DNA from: Lingula anatina
Taxonomy: Eukaryota; Brachiopoda; Lingulata; Lingulida; Lingulidae
Assembly (NCBI RefSeq): GCF_001039355.2
Contig: NW_019775931.1
Span: 104,372-164,059 of the forward strand
Length of the DNA stretch: 59,688 bases
Reading direction: 5' to 3'
Part shown: positions 24,301-37,269 of the stretch, piece after piece
Numbering within the stretch: the stretch's first letter is position 1
Layout of the letters: each line of letters opens with the position of its first letter
The notes under the pieces: model-generated
Databases searched by the model: none
Seen by the model: only the letters and a program-made list of their open reading frames with translations
Told to the model about the DNA's origin: nothing
Program-made: the position numbers and the translations under genes

Positions 24301-27300
24301 TATTATGAAAAAACATTAAGGGCATTTTTGAACAAGAACACTACCTTTATTTATCACATGGAGTATCCTGTAGAGATACAGAGTGCCAAACATTTATTTA
24401 CTTGGCCAAATTTTGATCCCAATTATCTTATTTCTATTTATAACAGAATTTAATTTTGTGTCCTGTTCACCTGTAGGTGCCCCATGCTCCAGATATGACA
24501 CCTCTGCTCAACCTTACACACCACCTCAGGAGCAGCACAGACGCCACAGTAAGTAACAGAAACATAGAGGGCGCTAGAAACCAAGAGATGTTTTTGACTT
24601 CTGTTGCACTTATTTAAAATCTTTCACAAACTTAATTGTAAGAAATATTTCACAGCCTTTGCCCAGCTCAACTTACCTCTGTATATAACTGTCAGACAAG
24701 ACTGCCTGGAAGATTGAAATGTTAATTGGCTCTCAAAAAGTACATAGTTAATGTGACATTTCCTCCTCAGATGCAGTCTTTGTCCTCCTCCCTATCTACA
24801 AGGCAGCTGTTGCGGATAGCGCGGAGACAAGCACAGTTCCCCACTGGCTGTTTATATGATGCTGTACAGAAGGCCTGTCTAGCAAGGTCAGTGAATGTGA
24901 GATACTTGATGGACTCATGCTCATATTTTAAGATCTATCTGCAATTTAATTTCTGTACATTTATTAAATATCTGGAGTATGTGAAAGATTACATAGTTTT
25001 CTTATTTCTTAAAATCCTACAAAAAATTTATAGAAATTGTCAGATTGAGTGTCAATCCACAAGCATGAAATATTTGGCAAAAACTTCTAGAACCAGATAT
25101 CTTAAGGAATATCTTTTGCAACTCTATTCTGTATATGTGTATAGTTACTGTAGTAATTTATGTTATTTTATGACCAGATTTCTCCCACGGCTGGCAAAGA
25201 ACGCACTAGAGCAGGCTTTAGAGCAGTTTGGCATTGTTCCCATGGAAACCAGTCATAGCGTTGACAGCATCGAAAGGGCTGTCACATGTAAGTTGATGCT
25301 ATCATGAATGTGCACTCATGCGTCCATGAGTACGAACAACACAAGCATGCATAAGAACACATGCCCTTGGTTGAAAATACCTAACAGGGTATAATTCTGT
25401 CGCATTTCAGTACACCTCACTCTCACACACACACAAACACACACACACACACACACACACGTATGTGCACACATACACATAGCTTTGAAGTATCTACATC
25501 CTTCTATTGCAGGTGAAATCAAGGAGGGAATGTTGAGGATAGGAGAGACAGAGGCAGAAGTGTTCAACCCAGAGAATAAGATGAAGGTGCCAGATGTGCT
25601 GTTCTATGAGAATGCTCAGGTATAGGAAGCTTTGGCACACCTAACATATTTAGCACATTGACTTTTAAATACTTTTGAAGTGTCCAAGGTTATGACTTTA
25701 AAAATTCCCCTGTATATAAATGCTTTTATGACATTAACGTTCTGATTTTATTTAGGATGCCATTAATATATGTGGATGTTACATCTGTCATGAAAACCAT
25801 GTTATGAGCCTATATGTTATCTTTAATAAATGATAATGTTATGTCTCCAGCACCTGTCAATCATGGAGGCCATGTTACAAGACTACCTACTAGGAGAGCA
25901 CCTGTTGCTGGTGGGAAACCAAGGTGTGGGGAAGAATAAGATAGTGGACAGGTTCCTCCATCTTCTGAACAAACCCAGGGAATACCTCCAGTTGCATAGG
26001 TATGGTTCAAAATGAAAATGTTTGTCTTTGAGGTCAAGTGGACTGTTTGCTATATTTGCTTTGAACTCGGACCCAACTACTAAGTACAATTACTTACAAA
26101 ATGATGCCTGAGACAGCTTATTACTATAAGAAGTGATCAACAAATACTATTTAATTGTAAGAAATGACAATGAGTAATTTGAGCAGGTATCATTTGGTTG
26201 AGTGTGGTCCAAAGGGAACTGCTTATTACATAAACATTTGGGAAGGTCTGATTACAGAACCAATGTAGTAGTGATTTGTCTCTAATTACTTTATTACTTT
26301 TCAAAGTGATCAAATTGGCTAATATTCAAAAAGAAAAGTGAAACTAAAGAGCATGTAACATGATATTTGAGTAAATACAATATATACTAACTAAATCTTC
26401 GAAAATAAATGGTCACTGAATCATTTAAACCTGGATATAGAAATTTGACTGCTGAAAATGTTGGTCTCATTATGGGTGTATTGTGTGTTGCCAGGGACAC
26501 CACTGTCCAGACACTGACCCTCCAGCCCACGGTCCGAGATGGGGTCATCATCTACGAGGACTCTCCATTGGTCAGAGCAGCCAAACATGGTCACATTCTG
26601 GTGGTGGACGAGGCAGACAAGGCGCCCACACATGTGACCTGTATACTGAAGACACTGGTGGAGTCAGGGGAGATGCATCTTGCTGACGGGAGGAGAATTG
26701 TCAGCGGTAATTGGCTTACTTTTCCTAACTGGTTTCAATTGCTTCTTTATTCTTACTGTAGCAGTTATCTATAGGAATCCCCTGGTGTATAAATAATGTT
26801 ACTATGTTATTGAATAGACACATTGTTCCTATTTTTATTTCATTTTATGGATTGAAGTTTTCTCTGTTATACAGCTGACTCAGGGCTGCCACCATCAGAC
26901 AACTTGATAGTCATCCATCCTAACTTCAGGATGATGGTACTTGCCAACAGACCAGGCTTTCCTTTCCTGGGAAATGACTTCTTTGGTGCTATGGGTGAGT
27001 AGATGTGTGTTTGGTGCTATGTAGGAGTAGCTGTTCAATTTGAGTTTATTTTAAGGTATCTGTTCTCTCATTTCTGTTACTTAAATATATTATCATCATC
27101 ATCTTCTTCTTCTTCAGAGCCAACAAGTTTAACTGTAAGACAAAGGCCTCAGAATGCTTTTCCTAATAGATTCAGTCTATGACTTCCAGTTTTTTTTTTT
27201 TTTCTTTACTCGTCAAACTCATTCTTCCACCTCTTACAAGACTTTCTTTGTTTTCTGTGTTCCTGTTCTTGGTGCCCATTTTGTCACCGTGGCTTATTGC

Positions 27301-30300
27301 CATCTATCATATCGTATGTCTTAAAATGTTTGATACATATTTATCAGGGTATAACAGCTAGCATACAGAAGGGGCTAATGCAAAACATATGCAATTTCAG
27401 GTGATATATTCAGTTGCCATGGAGTCCACAATCCTGACATGGAGTCTGAGATGTCCATGTTGCGCCAGTACGGACCAGCGGTGCCTGACACCATTTTGAA
27501 GAAACTGGTCTTAGCGTTTGGTGAACTGCGGAGTCAAGCAGACCAGGGCCTAATAGCTTACCCGTACTCTACCAGAGAGGTGGTGAATATCGTCAAACAT
27601 CTACAGGTGAGACTTTGTCATACATAGCTTCCCTTAACTCTAACTGAGTAGTGGTGACATCTGTAGATGAGATACAGACAAAGTATTTTTTATATAATTT
27701 ACCCAGAATTGATATTATGTTTGATTTGTTTTATTCTGTTATCTTTTAACAGAACGAAATATGAATTACATTGGAAAAAAAGGTTTTTATAGATCAATTG
27801 TAAGAATATAACATTCTTATCTAGTTGAACTTGCTAATATGAGTTAAAAAAAGAGAAAAAGACAAGAAGCCTAATAAGTGCACCTGTTTTTTGTATTTTG
27901 TCAGACCAAAGTATGGCAAAATCTGTCTTCTTACTATTTAAAGAATACCAGTTTATATATTTAAAGCTGTGCACAGGAATAAATGACTGTAAAACATCAT
28001 CTTCCAGAAATTCCCTGATGAGGGTGTTGCCAGCGTGGTGAGGAACGTGTTTGACTTTGACTCCTACAACCCCGAGATGAAGGAGACCATTGTGGAGACG
28101 CTGCACAAACATGGCATCCCAGTGGGTGCGCGGCCGGGAAATGTCAACCTGGCCAAAGAGTAAGAACTCTATGAAATGTACCACGTTTTGACTGTTTGTT
28201 TACGTAAAAATGTTTTGGGTCCAAATGGCTCACAGGACAGTTTCATTTCACCACAGGGATGTACAGGTTTGATATGTAACGGAGCCCCTCTGTTATCCCG
28301 GGTCCTCAGGGTCTTTGCCAGCAATTAAAAAATGAAGGGAGGGGGGGTCTTTTTCTGAAAAATTGGACCTTTTATCATGAAACCTGGTGTACCTAGATCA
28401 AATTTTACCCCTGACTGACCTTAATGCACAAAAAAGGGCAGTTCTTTCCTACCCCTAACTGGCTACATGCCTGACCCGTGTGTCATCACACATGTTATCT
28501 CTGGTGATAAGTCGTCTAGTAACTGGAGCTAATGTCTGGAGCAGAATGACTTTTGATACACAGACATTGTCTTAACAGACCTGGGAAATTTAGGATCATC
28601 TTTGTCCAAGACCTCCATCTTCAATTGTAACTGTTAAAGTAAATACAGTAATCATAAATTCTGGATGAAAAACACACAAACACAATACTACACACTATAT
28701 GAGCTCTTATTTGAATGGAAATGATAAGATTTTATGAAGAAAAAATTAATTGATTATTATAAAACTAAAGCTTGTCTGGGTCCAGGAACTGTACATTGAA
28801 AATACATAAGTTGTTTTTAGCAAATGGACAGTAATACTTTTTTATCAGAAAATGCTTTTTTAAGTCCATCAATTTTCCTGTCACACACAGTGAAATAAGT
28901 GAAATAGAGTAAATAGTGAATGATATATAATTAAAGGTCTTCCTCTACAGTGTAACAAGGGTTAGAATAGTCAGCAGTAATATTTATAATGTGTGAATAT
29001 TTTTTAATTAAAATGTCAAAGTACTGTGAGACTGTCTGTGTGAAACCAGTGTGCTCTTGGTGCACGGATTTTGTATAGATGAATTATTTATTGGTATCAA
29101 TAAAGCCTTATCTCAAAGTAAAACAAGTGTTATGTTTTCTTATAGTTTCCCTCTGCCGCAGTTTGAGCTGGCGGCCAGCTGGAAGGTTGCATTCAAAGGG
29201 ACCAGGAAGGGAAGTGGTCTGATTAGTTTACCCGTCAGTGCTAAACCTCTCTCTGTTAAGGTAAGATTACTCCCCCCCCCTCCTCCACCGAGCCTCATTG
29301 TGGCTGGCTTTTTACATGTGAAGAAGAGACTTGCATTCAAGGTGTGAAAATCATAAGTAATGAAAATATTTTAGGCATTACTAAAATCTGAATCTATCCC
29401 TTTTCCCATGGCACTCCAGTATATATCGGGCTGTTCGTCTTATGAAGGCCTTTTGCGGAAACTAAATGGCATTAAATCCTCCATGAAGCAAACTTTAATC
29501 CATTTTTGATACTTTTCAATTCTTGGACATCGATTGGTTTAAAAATTCACAGAAGTCAGACCAGTTTTGAAATTTTGGTCAAATTCATTCTTGTTTCTCA
29601 CAACCATAAGCATGGACTTAAATATTGAAGTTTTTATTTTTGCTTGATATAAGATAACATATAGACATAGTTTTTTCATGACAGAATGATTGTCAGTGAT
29701 ATGACAAGTAGTTGTCATATATATCTTTGATATTTAAACAGTATATGTATGATAATCTTTAAATAGTTTCTGTATTTTATTCTCTTGTAGAAGAAAATGT
29801 TTCAGAATTCATATTTCCTGTAAGTAAAAGACCAAATAAAGAAAAAAACTACTTCTGGTCTAATAAACAGAAGTCAGAGCAAAGTTGTTATCACATTACA
29901 GAGTTCTGTAATGTTCAAAGTTTTAAGTCATATTACAGGGTCCTGTAAGGTTCAACATACAGTCCCACCTTTTAGATAAAGTAGAGACTCGGTCCAGTCA
30001 TTTCAGTGAGCAGTCGGTGTACTGGCAGCTCCCTCTACAGGACGCTAACATCGTGGCAGATGTCGCAGTTACAAGAGGTAAAAATTAATACAAGGTTGAC
30101 TGTGTGTGTGTAATCCAACTGTGTAAATGGAATCCTTCTGCCATCCTTTGCTCTTGTTTTTTTTTTTTTTTTTCAATGGGATAGTTTTCTAGTAGAAAGT
30201 CATTCATGTGCAGGTTGTATCTGGAGTTTTTTGGGCGAACTTATACATTACCTATATTTTGTATTAGTTTCTAATACTTGGCTCAAAGTAAAACCACATG

Positions 30301-32151
30301 CTTTTCATCTGATATGTAGATATCTATATGTGTGCAGAGAATGTTCAAAACCTGCCTTTTATTCTTGCGAACTTTATTTATTATTTTAAGATATTACATT
30401 TCAAAAACATGCAAAAACATCGAACGAAGATAATAAATATCTTTTGCAAAGCTGTCACCATATAGACATTTGAGGTGTGAAACAAATTCCTATACTTCAG
30501 TCCTGGCTGTACTTGTGTACAAATCTGTATTATACATGCAGATATTAAGTTTCCATTCAAAAGCTGAGACTCCTGTAGAAATCTACTTTGTTTACATAAC
30601 CTGGCAATTATTTAAGGTGGAGTCCGTGACAGAAGGCAACAAGAGGATGTCATCCACATCGCCACAGCACGTCCCATCAAGCTGTACACCATGAAACCCT
30701 CCAGCAGGTACATCAGCTGTATAGACCTGTATGACCTGTTCCCCACCACCCGGGGCATGTACACCCCCAGGGTCAGGGTGGCCCCCCTGGGGGCGTCACT
30801 CTATGATACAGTGGTCTTGCATGAAGAGAAGGTAAGCTGAACAGAGATTTACAACCAAAAGGTAAAGCTTTCTTCTTCCTTTGTGGAGTCCATCACATTC
30901 ATATTCTTTAGGTTTGTAAGGAGAGAATATTACCCATAAAATATGGTATATCCCTCCTTCCACCTGCACCATCCCCACCCCCTCAATTACACCCCCCATG
31001 CCCCAGGGTGACTTAATGTCATGATGTTACAAAGCCATGGTAAAAGAAATTACACAAAAGGATTGAGCAATTTATGAGGGCCTCACCAAAAGTGTCACCA
31101 CAGTTATAAAAGTCTATGGTGAAAACTTGAGAAAATTGTCACTTAAAATTAATTAATGCCTGGATCTGACTTGGTCATATTACGTGGCAATCTTTTCAAA
31201 ACTATCAAGAGGCCCATTTTCAAGTTTGATGAAATTTTCAAAGCCAAAAAATTTACATTTGCAGAGAATCTTATGAAAAAATTTCCAAGACTGACTAAAT
31301 TTTCAAGTTGTTACCATAGCCTCTAAATCCTTTCTCAAGGCCAGGATATACGTGTAGTAATTCTTCCAGTTAGAACACAATCTGCTGTCTCACCTGACAC
31401 AATCTGCCATCTCATGACAACAATGAACACAATGTCTATATTTCCATTCTTCCAGAGCAATGTATTACTGAGCATCAACACAGAGACGGGAGATGTGATG
31501 CGTCTGGCCATGGACTCTCTGCTGGAGACAGCAAGCCATAAACTGTTTGGACGCTCTGAACAGGTGAATTTATAGAATAGATTCACTGCTGGAGACAGCA
31601 AGTCAAACTGTTTAAATGCTTAGCACAGGTGAAATTATAAGAATGATGATGGATAGAGAAAGAACCTTTAAATAATGGAATTATGGTATTTTTTAGTACT
31701 AAAGCCATTTTGTCCACAGCAGTTGATCTGTATTCTCTCTCTCTCTCTCTCTCATCATGTATTATTCTATTCTATACAACAAATTCCCTTTTTGGGCAGA
31801 TTAAATTATCTTACTACTTATCTTCTGTTCTCCAGGACATGTACACGCTGTGCAGAAGTCTCTCAGGAACTCCAGATGGTTTGCTCATCTTGTACAAATC
31901 TCGCAGGTACTTTGATATTTGGCAGTCATTTTCGAAGAATAGTTTCAGTTGCTGTAGTTATTGTGCACAGTTGAAATATGAAGGCAAATATCATGTGTTA
32001 ATCATAAGATAATATATGATTAAAATTGACAATTAAGATTTCACGAAGGTGTGTACTGTGTTGTTATGTTGGTCTCTTTGTGTTTGAAGTTTGATTATGC
32101 CAGTCTTCAATACATGTATGTTGCTAGGAACCTTCCCCAATCTTGTTTATT

Positions 32152-32191
<40 letters not shown>

Positions 32192-32266
32192 TTTCCATCA
32201 GAGTATTGAGGGCCATAATATGTTGCTGAGCACCTGTCAGAATCTTAGTTATTATTATTATTATTA

Positions 32267-32307
<41 letters not shown>

Positions 32308-32459
32308 TGCAGTCAGAGTATAGAGGTCCTCAATATGTTACTGGGCATATGTCACAGTATTGCTGTCCCCTTCAAGATAGGTGGTGTCCACCCTGTGGCC
32401 ACTGACCAGTGGATGGTCACTGAATATGACAATAACAGGTGAGTGATACTAAGGCAGAC

Positions 32460-32491
<32 letters not shown>

Positions 32492-35400
32492 GGAAGGGAG
32501 AAAGGGAAGGAGAGAGAGAGAGTAAAAAGAAGAACTGAATATGATACTATACCAGAAATTTGCTATAATTGTTGTCAAAGTAAAACAAGAAATAGTTTCT
32601 TTTAGGTTAAAGGCAAAATGTTCAAATAGTTTTTTAATTATTTTTCTTAGACTTGAACTAATACATATTTATGGCAAAATGAGTTGTGTTAGCATGTTCC
32701 TATTTCACATGATTTCTACAAATGTCTCCTCTTAGGAAATACATGTTGAGGAGTTCTGGAGAGGGAAGCAATACAGAGTACTTCCTGCACCCAGTCACCG
32801 AGGAGGACACAACTGCTGGTAACTATGGCAACTGCGTCTTAACAGCCAATGTTTGGGGCACACTAATGTTAGGATAGTTTTTTCTATGTGTATATTCAAT
32901 ATTGGTGCAATCTGTTACAAAATATTCAAAATTCTTTTAAAAATCTTAACAGCAGATTTAAAATGTTGACTGCTGGCCAGTAGATTGTTTTGTCACCAAG
33001 TCCAGTATTGGATCAATTTATTTTACAAACTATAGTTTTAACATACATAACAATCCAATGTAGACTTATAGTGCTCCAAAGATACAGAGATACAATTTGT
33101 TTTAATGACATTAATGATAATAATATTCTCTATCCTCATGCTGCATCATCACACTAAGAAATATTCAAAAAATGGATGAAAAGATTCGAACTTTTATTCT
33201 TTATATATGTATATTTTAATATACATATATAAAGAATAAAAGTATATAAAAGTATATAAGTAAGGGGGGATTGTCTAGTGGGAATTGTCCTGATACCTCA
33301 TGTTAGTATTGTAATCTCTGCTCTGGTATCCACAGGTGTCGGAAGATTAGAACTGATGTCTACTAGTCCACTGTCAGAGGCCAGTTTGAGTGCTGTCCTA
33401 GGGACGAGTATCAGCTCTGAGAATAGAGTCCTAGCTACTCCTGCCACCTATGCTTCTGTGGCAGTAGGACTGCCAGATCTTCATGTAAGTAAATCGTATC
33501 AGCTCTGAGAACATAGTCCTAGCTACAATTGCCACCTATGCTTCTGTTGCAGTGGGATGGCCAGATCTTCATGGCAGAGTGCAATAAAGTTGTATACAAA
33601 GAATTGCAAAGATAGACATTTGGCTTAATCTTTTTTTTTGTCTTTAATTGTTTTCTTTTGCACTAAGACAGCAGGAGTCGTGGTATGTTATATATTTCTT
33701 TGATATTTTTGTAGCACTAATTATGTACATATTCAGAAAATCTTATATTAATACATATTTTACAGTCTATTGAAGTATACAGTGCCCCAAGACAACCCTC
33801 CACCAAGGCAGAGAGAGAGATTGGGGGAGACTTCATGCTTCAGTTGCTGTCCAAGCCTCCCACTCCTAATGCTGACTCCAAGATAGCCTACCTACCAGTG
33901 TGTGGCCAGGTGGTCCGCAGCATGCAGTACTGGCAGGTGCCCAAAGAGGCAATACCTGAAGGTGAGTGGTGACTGGTGAAAATAGTGAAGGCTTACGGTA
34001 CACACTCCTTTATCACACCTGTTAACTTGTTGCTGAAAATGAGATTTGTTTGCCTGGAGACAGTAACTTTTGAAAATTTTGCCAAATTGCCCTTTATTTG
34101 ACCAGTTGATTGATTTGGTTTTATTGGACTCTTAATGGATAATTTGGTATGGAAAAATTTTTTCTTGCCTTATAAACAAAATTTTTAGTCCATTTACTTC
34201 AGTAAAATAGAAGTTTCATAATTAGCTGAGACTCAAGAGTAGTTACAGTATGGTTGTGTTTTCTATGATATCAGGTTCCACCCAACAGATGGTCAGTGGT
34301 TATCTGGAAGTCACAGATCCTGTCAACCATGTGCTAAGATATATACCTGTACCAAGGTAAGTGTCACCTGGAAATCACAGACCCTGTCAACCATGTGCTC
34401 AGATATATACCTGTACCAAGGTAAGTGTCACCTGGAAATCACAGACCCTTTCAACCATGTGCTCAGATATATAGCTGTACCAAGGTAAGTGTCACCTGGA
34501 AGTCGCAGATCCTGTCAACCATGTGTTCAGATATATAGCTGTACCAAGGTAAGTGTCACCAGGAAGTCACAGACCCTGTCAACCATGTGCTCAGATATAT
34601 ACCTGTACCAAGGTAAGTGTCACCAGGAAGTCACAGATCCTGTCAACCATGTGTTCAGATATATACCTGTACCAAGGTAAGTGTCACCAGGAAGTCACAG
34701 ACCCTGTCAACCATGTGCTCAGATATATACCTGTACCAAGGTAAGTGTCACTAGGAAGTCACAGACCCTGTCAACCACGTGCTCAGAAGGAGAGGGAAAA
34801 GGGAGAGAGAGAAAGAGAAGTAGTGAATACTGCTAGATTAGAGTAGATGGGACAGAAAGCCTTCCAAGAGAAGTACTATGAACTTTTGACAAGAAGGGAA
34901 TTTTTTCTCAGGCTGCAATTTGTAGTGTTTTTCACTGAACTCTCATGTTGGTCCCTAACTGGTTGCAACTCTATATGTATACATGTGGTTTGCATTTCTC
35001 TTGTAGGCCCTCCATGAACTCTCTGCAGTACTACCCCTGGTCTGATGTCGACATTGTCATGGCAGCCATGAGTAATGATGGCCTGGTAACTGTGGACCTG
35101 ACAGGGATCGTACGTCTTTGGGAGACTGCCCCTGCTCAGTTAGCGAGATCCTTGGATCAGTGGAGGAAGATGATTGGCTCAGGAGAGGGAAGGAACTTGC
35201 AGGTGATTGGCTGTTCATATAATTTTTAATTTGCCAGATAGTAAGTATGTGTAGCTTGCAGTGGAAAACCCAGTATCTTGCAGTATTTGTTTCTCACCCA
35301 AAATTTGCTGCACAGCAATCAGTGAGACACAATCTTCACAATGTTCTTCTGATAATAACTTTGTCTCGTTTGTGAAGAATCACAAGCTATTGAATAAAAC

Positions 35401-37217
35401 CGCCATTAAAATATCAACCATTTGATGACAATTTTCACACCAACGAATAATATATAAACACCAGAAAGAATTGTGAATGCTCTTTTGTGAATCATTTTTA
35501 ATCAGTTGGTATGAAAGGAATAAGTCTGAAGTCAAAGTACTTTTTGAAGTCCCTAATAATAAGTTGAAATCCCTAATAATATATATCTTTTCAGATTACC
35601 CGTGAACGTGACAGTGGTAAAGATGTCGAGGGCCCAAAACATGGCAAGGTGGACCCTAAAAATGCACCCCATGTTGGTGGAAACACTTGGGCAGGAGGGA
35701 CTGGTAAGTGCCAGGATGTGGATGTACAAATTGTTAACATATTCGACAGGTGTTCAGTCATTGGTTATAAACTAATACAGAAGATTGTGTTAGGTGTGAC
35801 AGGACACTGGTTATAAGTTACCAGAGAAGATTATTTTAGTTGTGACAGAACATTGGTTCTAAGTTAGGATAGAAGATTGTGTCAGGTAAGACAGGACACT
35901 GATTACAAGTTACCAGGGAAGAATGTTTTTTGTTAGAAGACATTGGTTATAATTTACCAGAGAATATTGCGTTAGTTGTGACAGATGGCTGTGACAGCAT
36001 CACAATTTGTTTCAGGTGGGAGAGACACGGCTGGGCTGGGAGGGAAAGGTGGCCCATACAGACTGGATGCTGGCCACGATGTTTACCAGATCTCAGAGGA
36101 GGAGAAGGAAGCTGTCCCTGAGGAAGTAAAGAGGGCTGCCAGAGAAATGGGACAGAAAGCCTTCCAAGAGAGGTACTCAGAACCTTTGAAAAGAAAGGAT
36201 ATTTTTTCTCATGCATCAAAATTGGTAGTGTTTTTAAAAATCTTGCTGTACATATTACATTTCAGCTATTATGCTGCGTGACCTACCTTGAAAAATGTCT
36301 AAATGCCTTTTGCCTCTTTTACCTTCCATATTGTACTTTAAACTAACTCTTGTTTGTTTTTTTTTTTAATTATGCTTTCCATATATTTATGTCTAACCTT
36401 TTTTAACTCTGCATGCTATGTGAAGTATAAATACAAAGAACCTCAGAACATAAAAAAGGTTCGAATGAATGGAAAACAACACCCCTTACACCTCCAATTC
36501 CACAGCCTCATAGGTCTGTCATCACTGGATGAAAAGTAAGATCAAAATTAAATATACTTCTACTGAATGATCTTTAAGTTATGCTGGGACAATAGAATTA
36601 TTCCAGTACAGTTGCAGTAGGAAGAACTGGTACTTATGACTAATGTGTGCTGTTACAGGCTTAGAGAAATTCAGATGAGTGAATATGATGCCAAGTTTTA
36701 TGAAGGCTACAGCAAGGCAGTGAGAAAGCAAGTGCAGTCTCTCAGGGTTGTCCTGGATAGTTTGCAGGTAATGTGACTCTTAGATATTGGACAGCATCAT
36801 CTGCTGGTAATTTTAGATACCCAAAAATTAGTCACATTGAAAAGTTTGCATTAGTCCTTTTGAAGTCAGTATCTGTTAGTTGTAATTCTAAAGTGCCAGG
36901 GTCTCTCCCACATTAGCCACATTTTACTGATGGTGGTAGTATTTTTTCTAATTGCATTGCTTTTTTTCTAATTGTATTCCATATTGCAGACTGTTGTCTC
37001 ACCTAACACAATTACATTGTTGTTTCTGTGTCTCACCCAACACAATCACAATGCTGTTCCTCTGTTTTAGGCCAAAGGCAAGGAGCGCCAGTGGTTGAAG
37101 AACCAGACTTACGGAGATCTAGATGATGCCAAGCTGATAGAGGGTCTGACAGGAGAGAGGTCCATATATAAGAGGAGAGGAGAGAAGGAGCCAGAGGTAA
37201 GGAGCCAGTCTGTACGA

Positions 37218-37269
<52 letters not shown>

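Noticed and set aside
26421-26633. Minus-strand open frame antisense to VWA8 exon 21
   Set aside because: Shadow of a strongly conserved AAA exon.
29786-29822. Small candidate VWA8 exon (ends TTTCCT then GTAAGTAA)
   Set aside because: Its phase would lead into a stop or skip conserved residues; the acceptor at 29938 joins exon 25 directly and gives the conserved GP-NIQ segment.
34489-34744. Open frames through the 64-bp repeat
   Set aside because: They are read-through of minisatellite units, not exons; the VWA8 frame stops at the first unit.
10741-34790. CRISPR-like arrays
   Set aside because: The regular repeats are microsatellites or minisatellites in an intron-containing eukaryotic genome, with no unique spacers.
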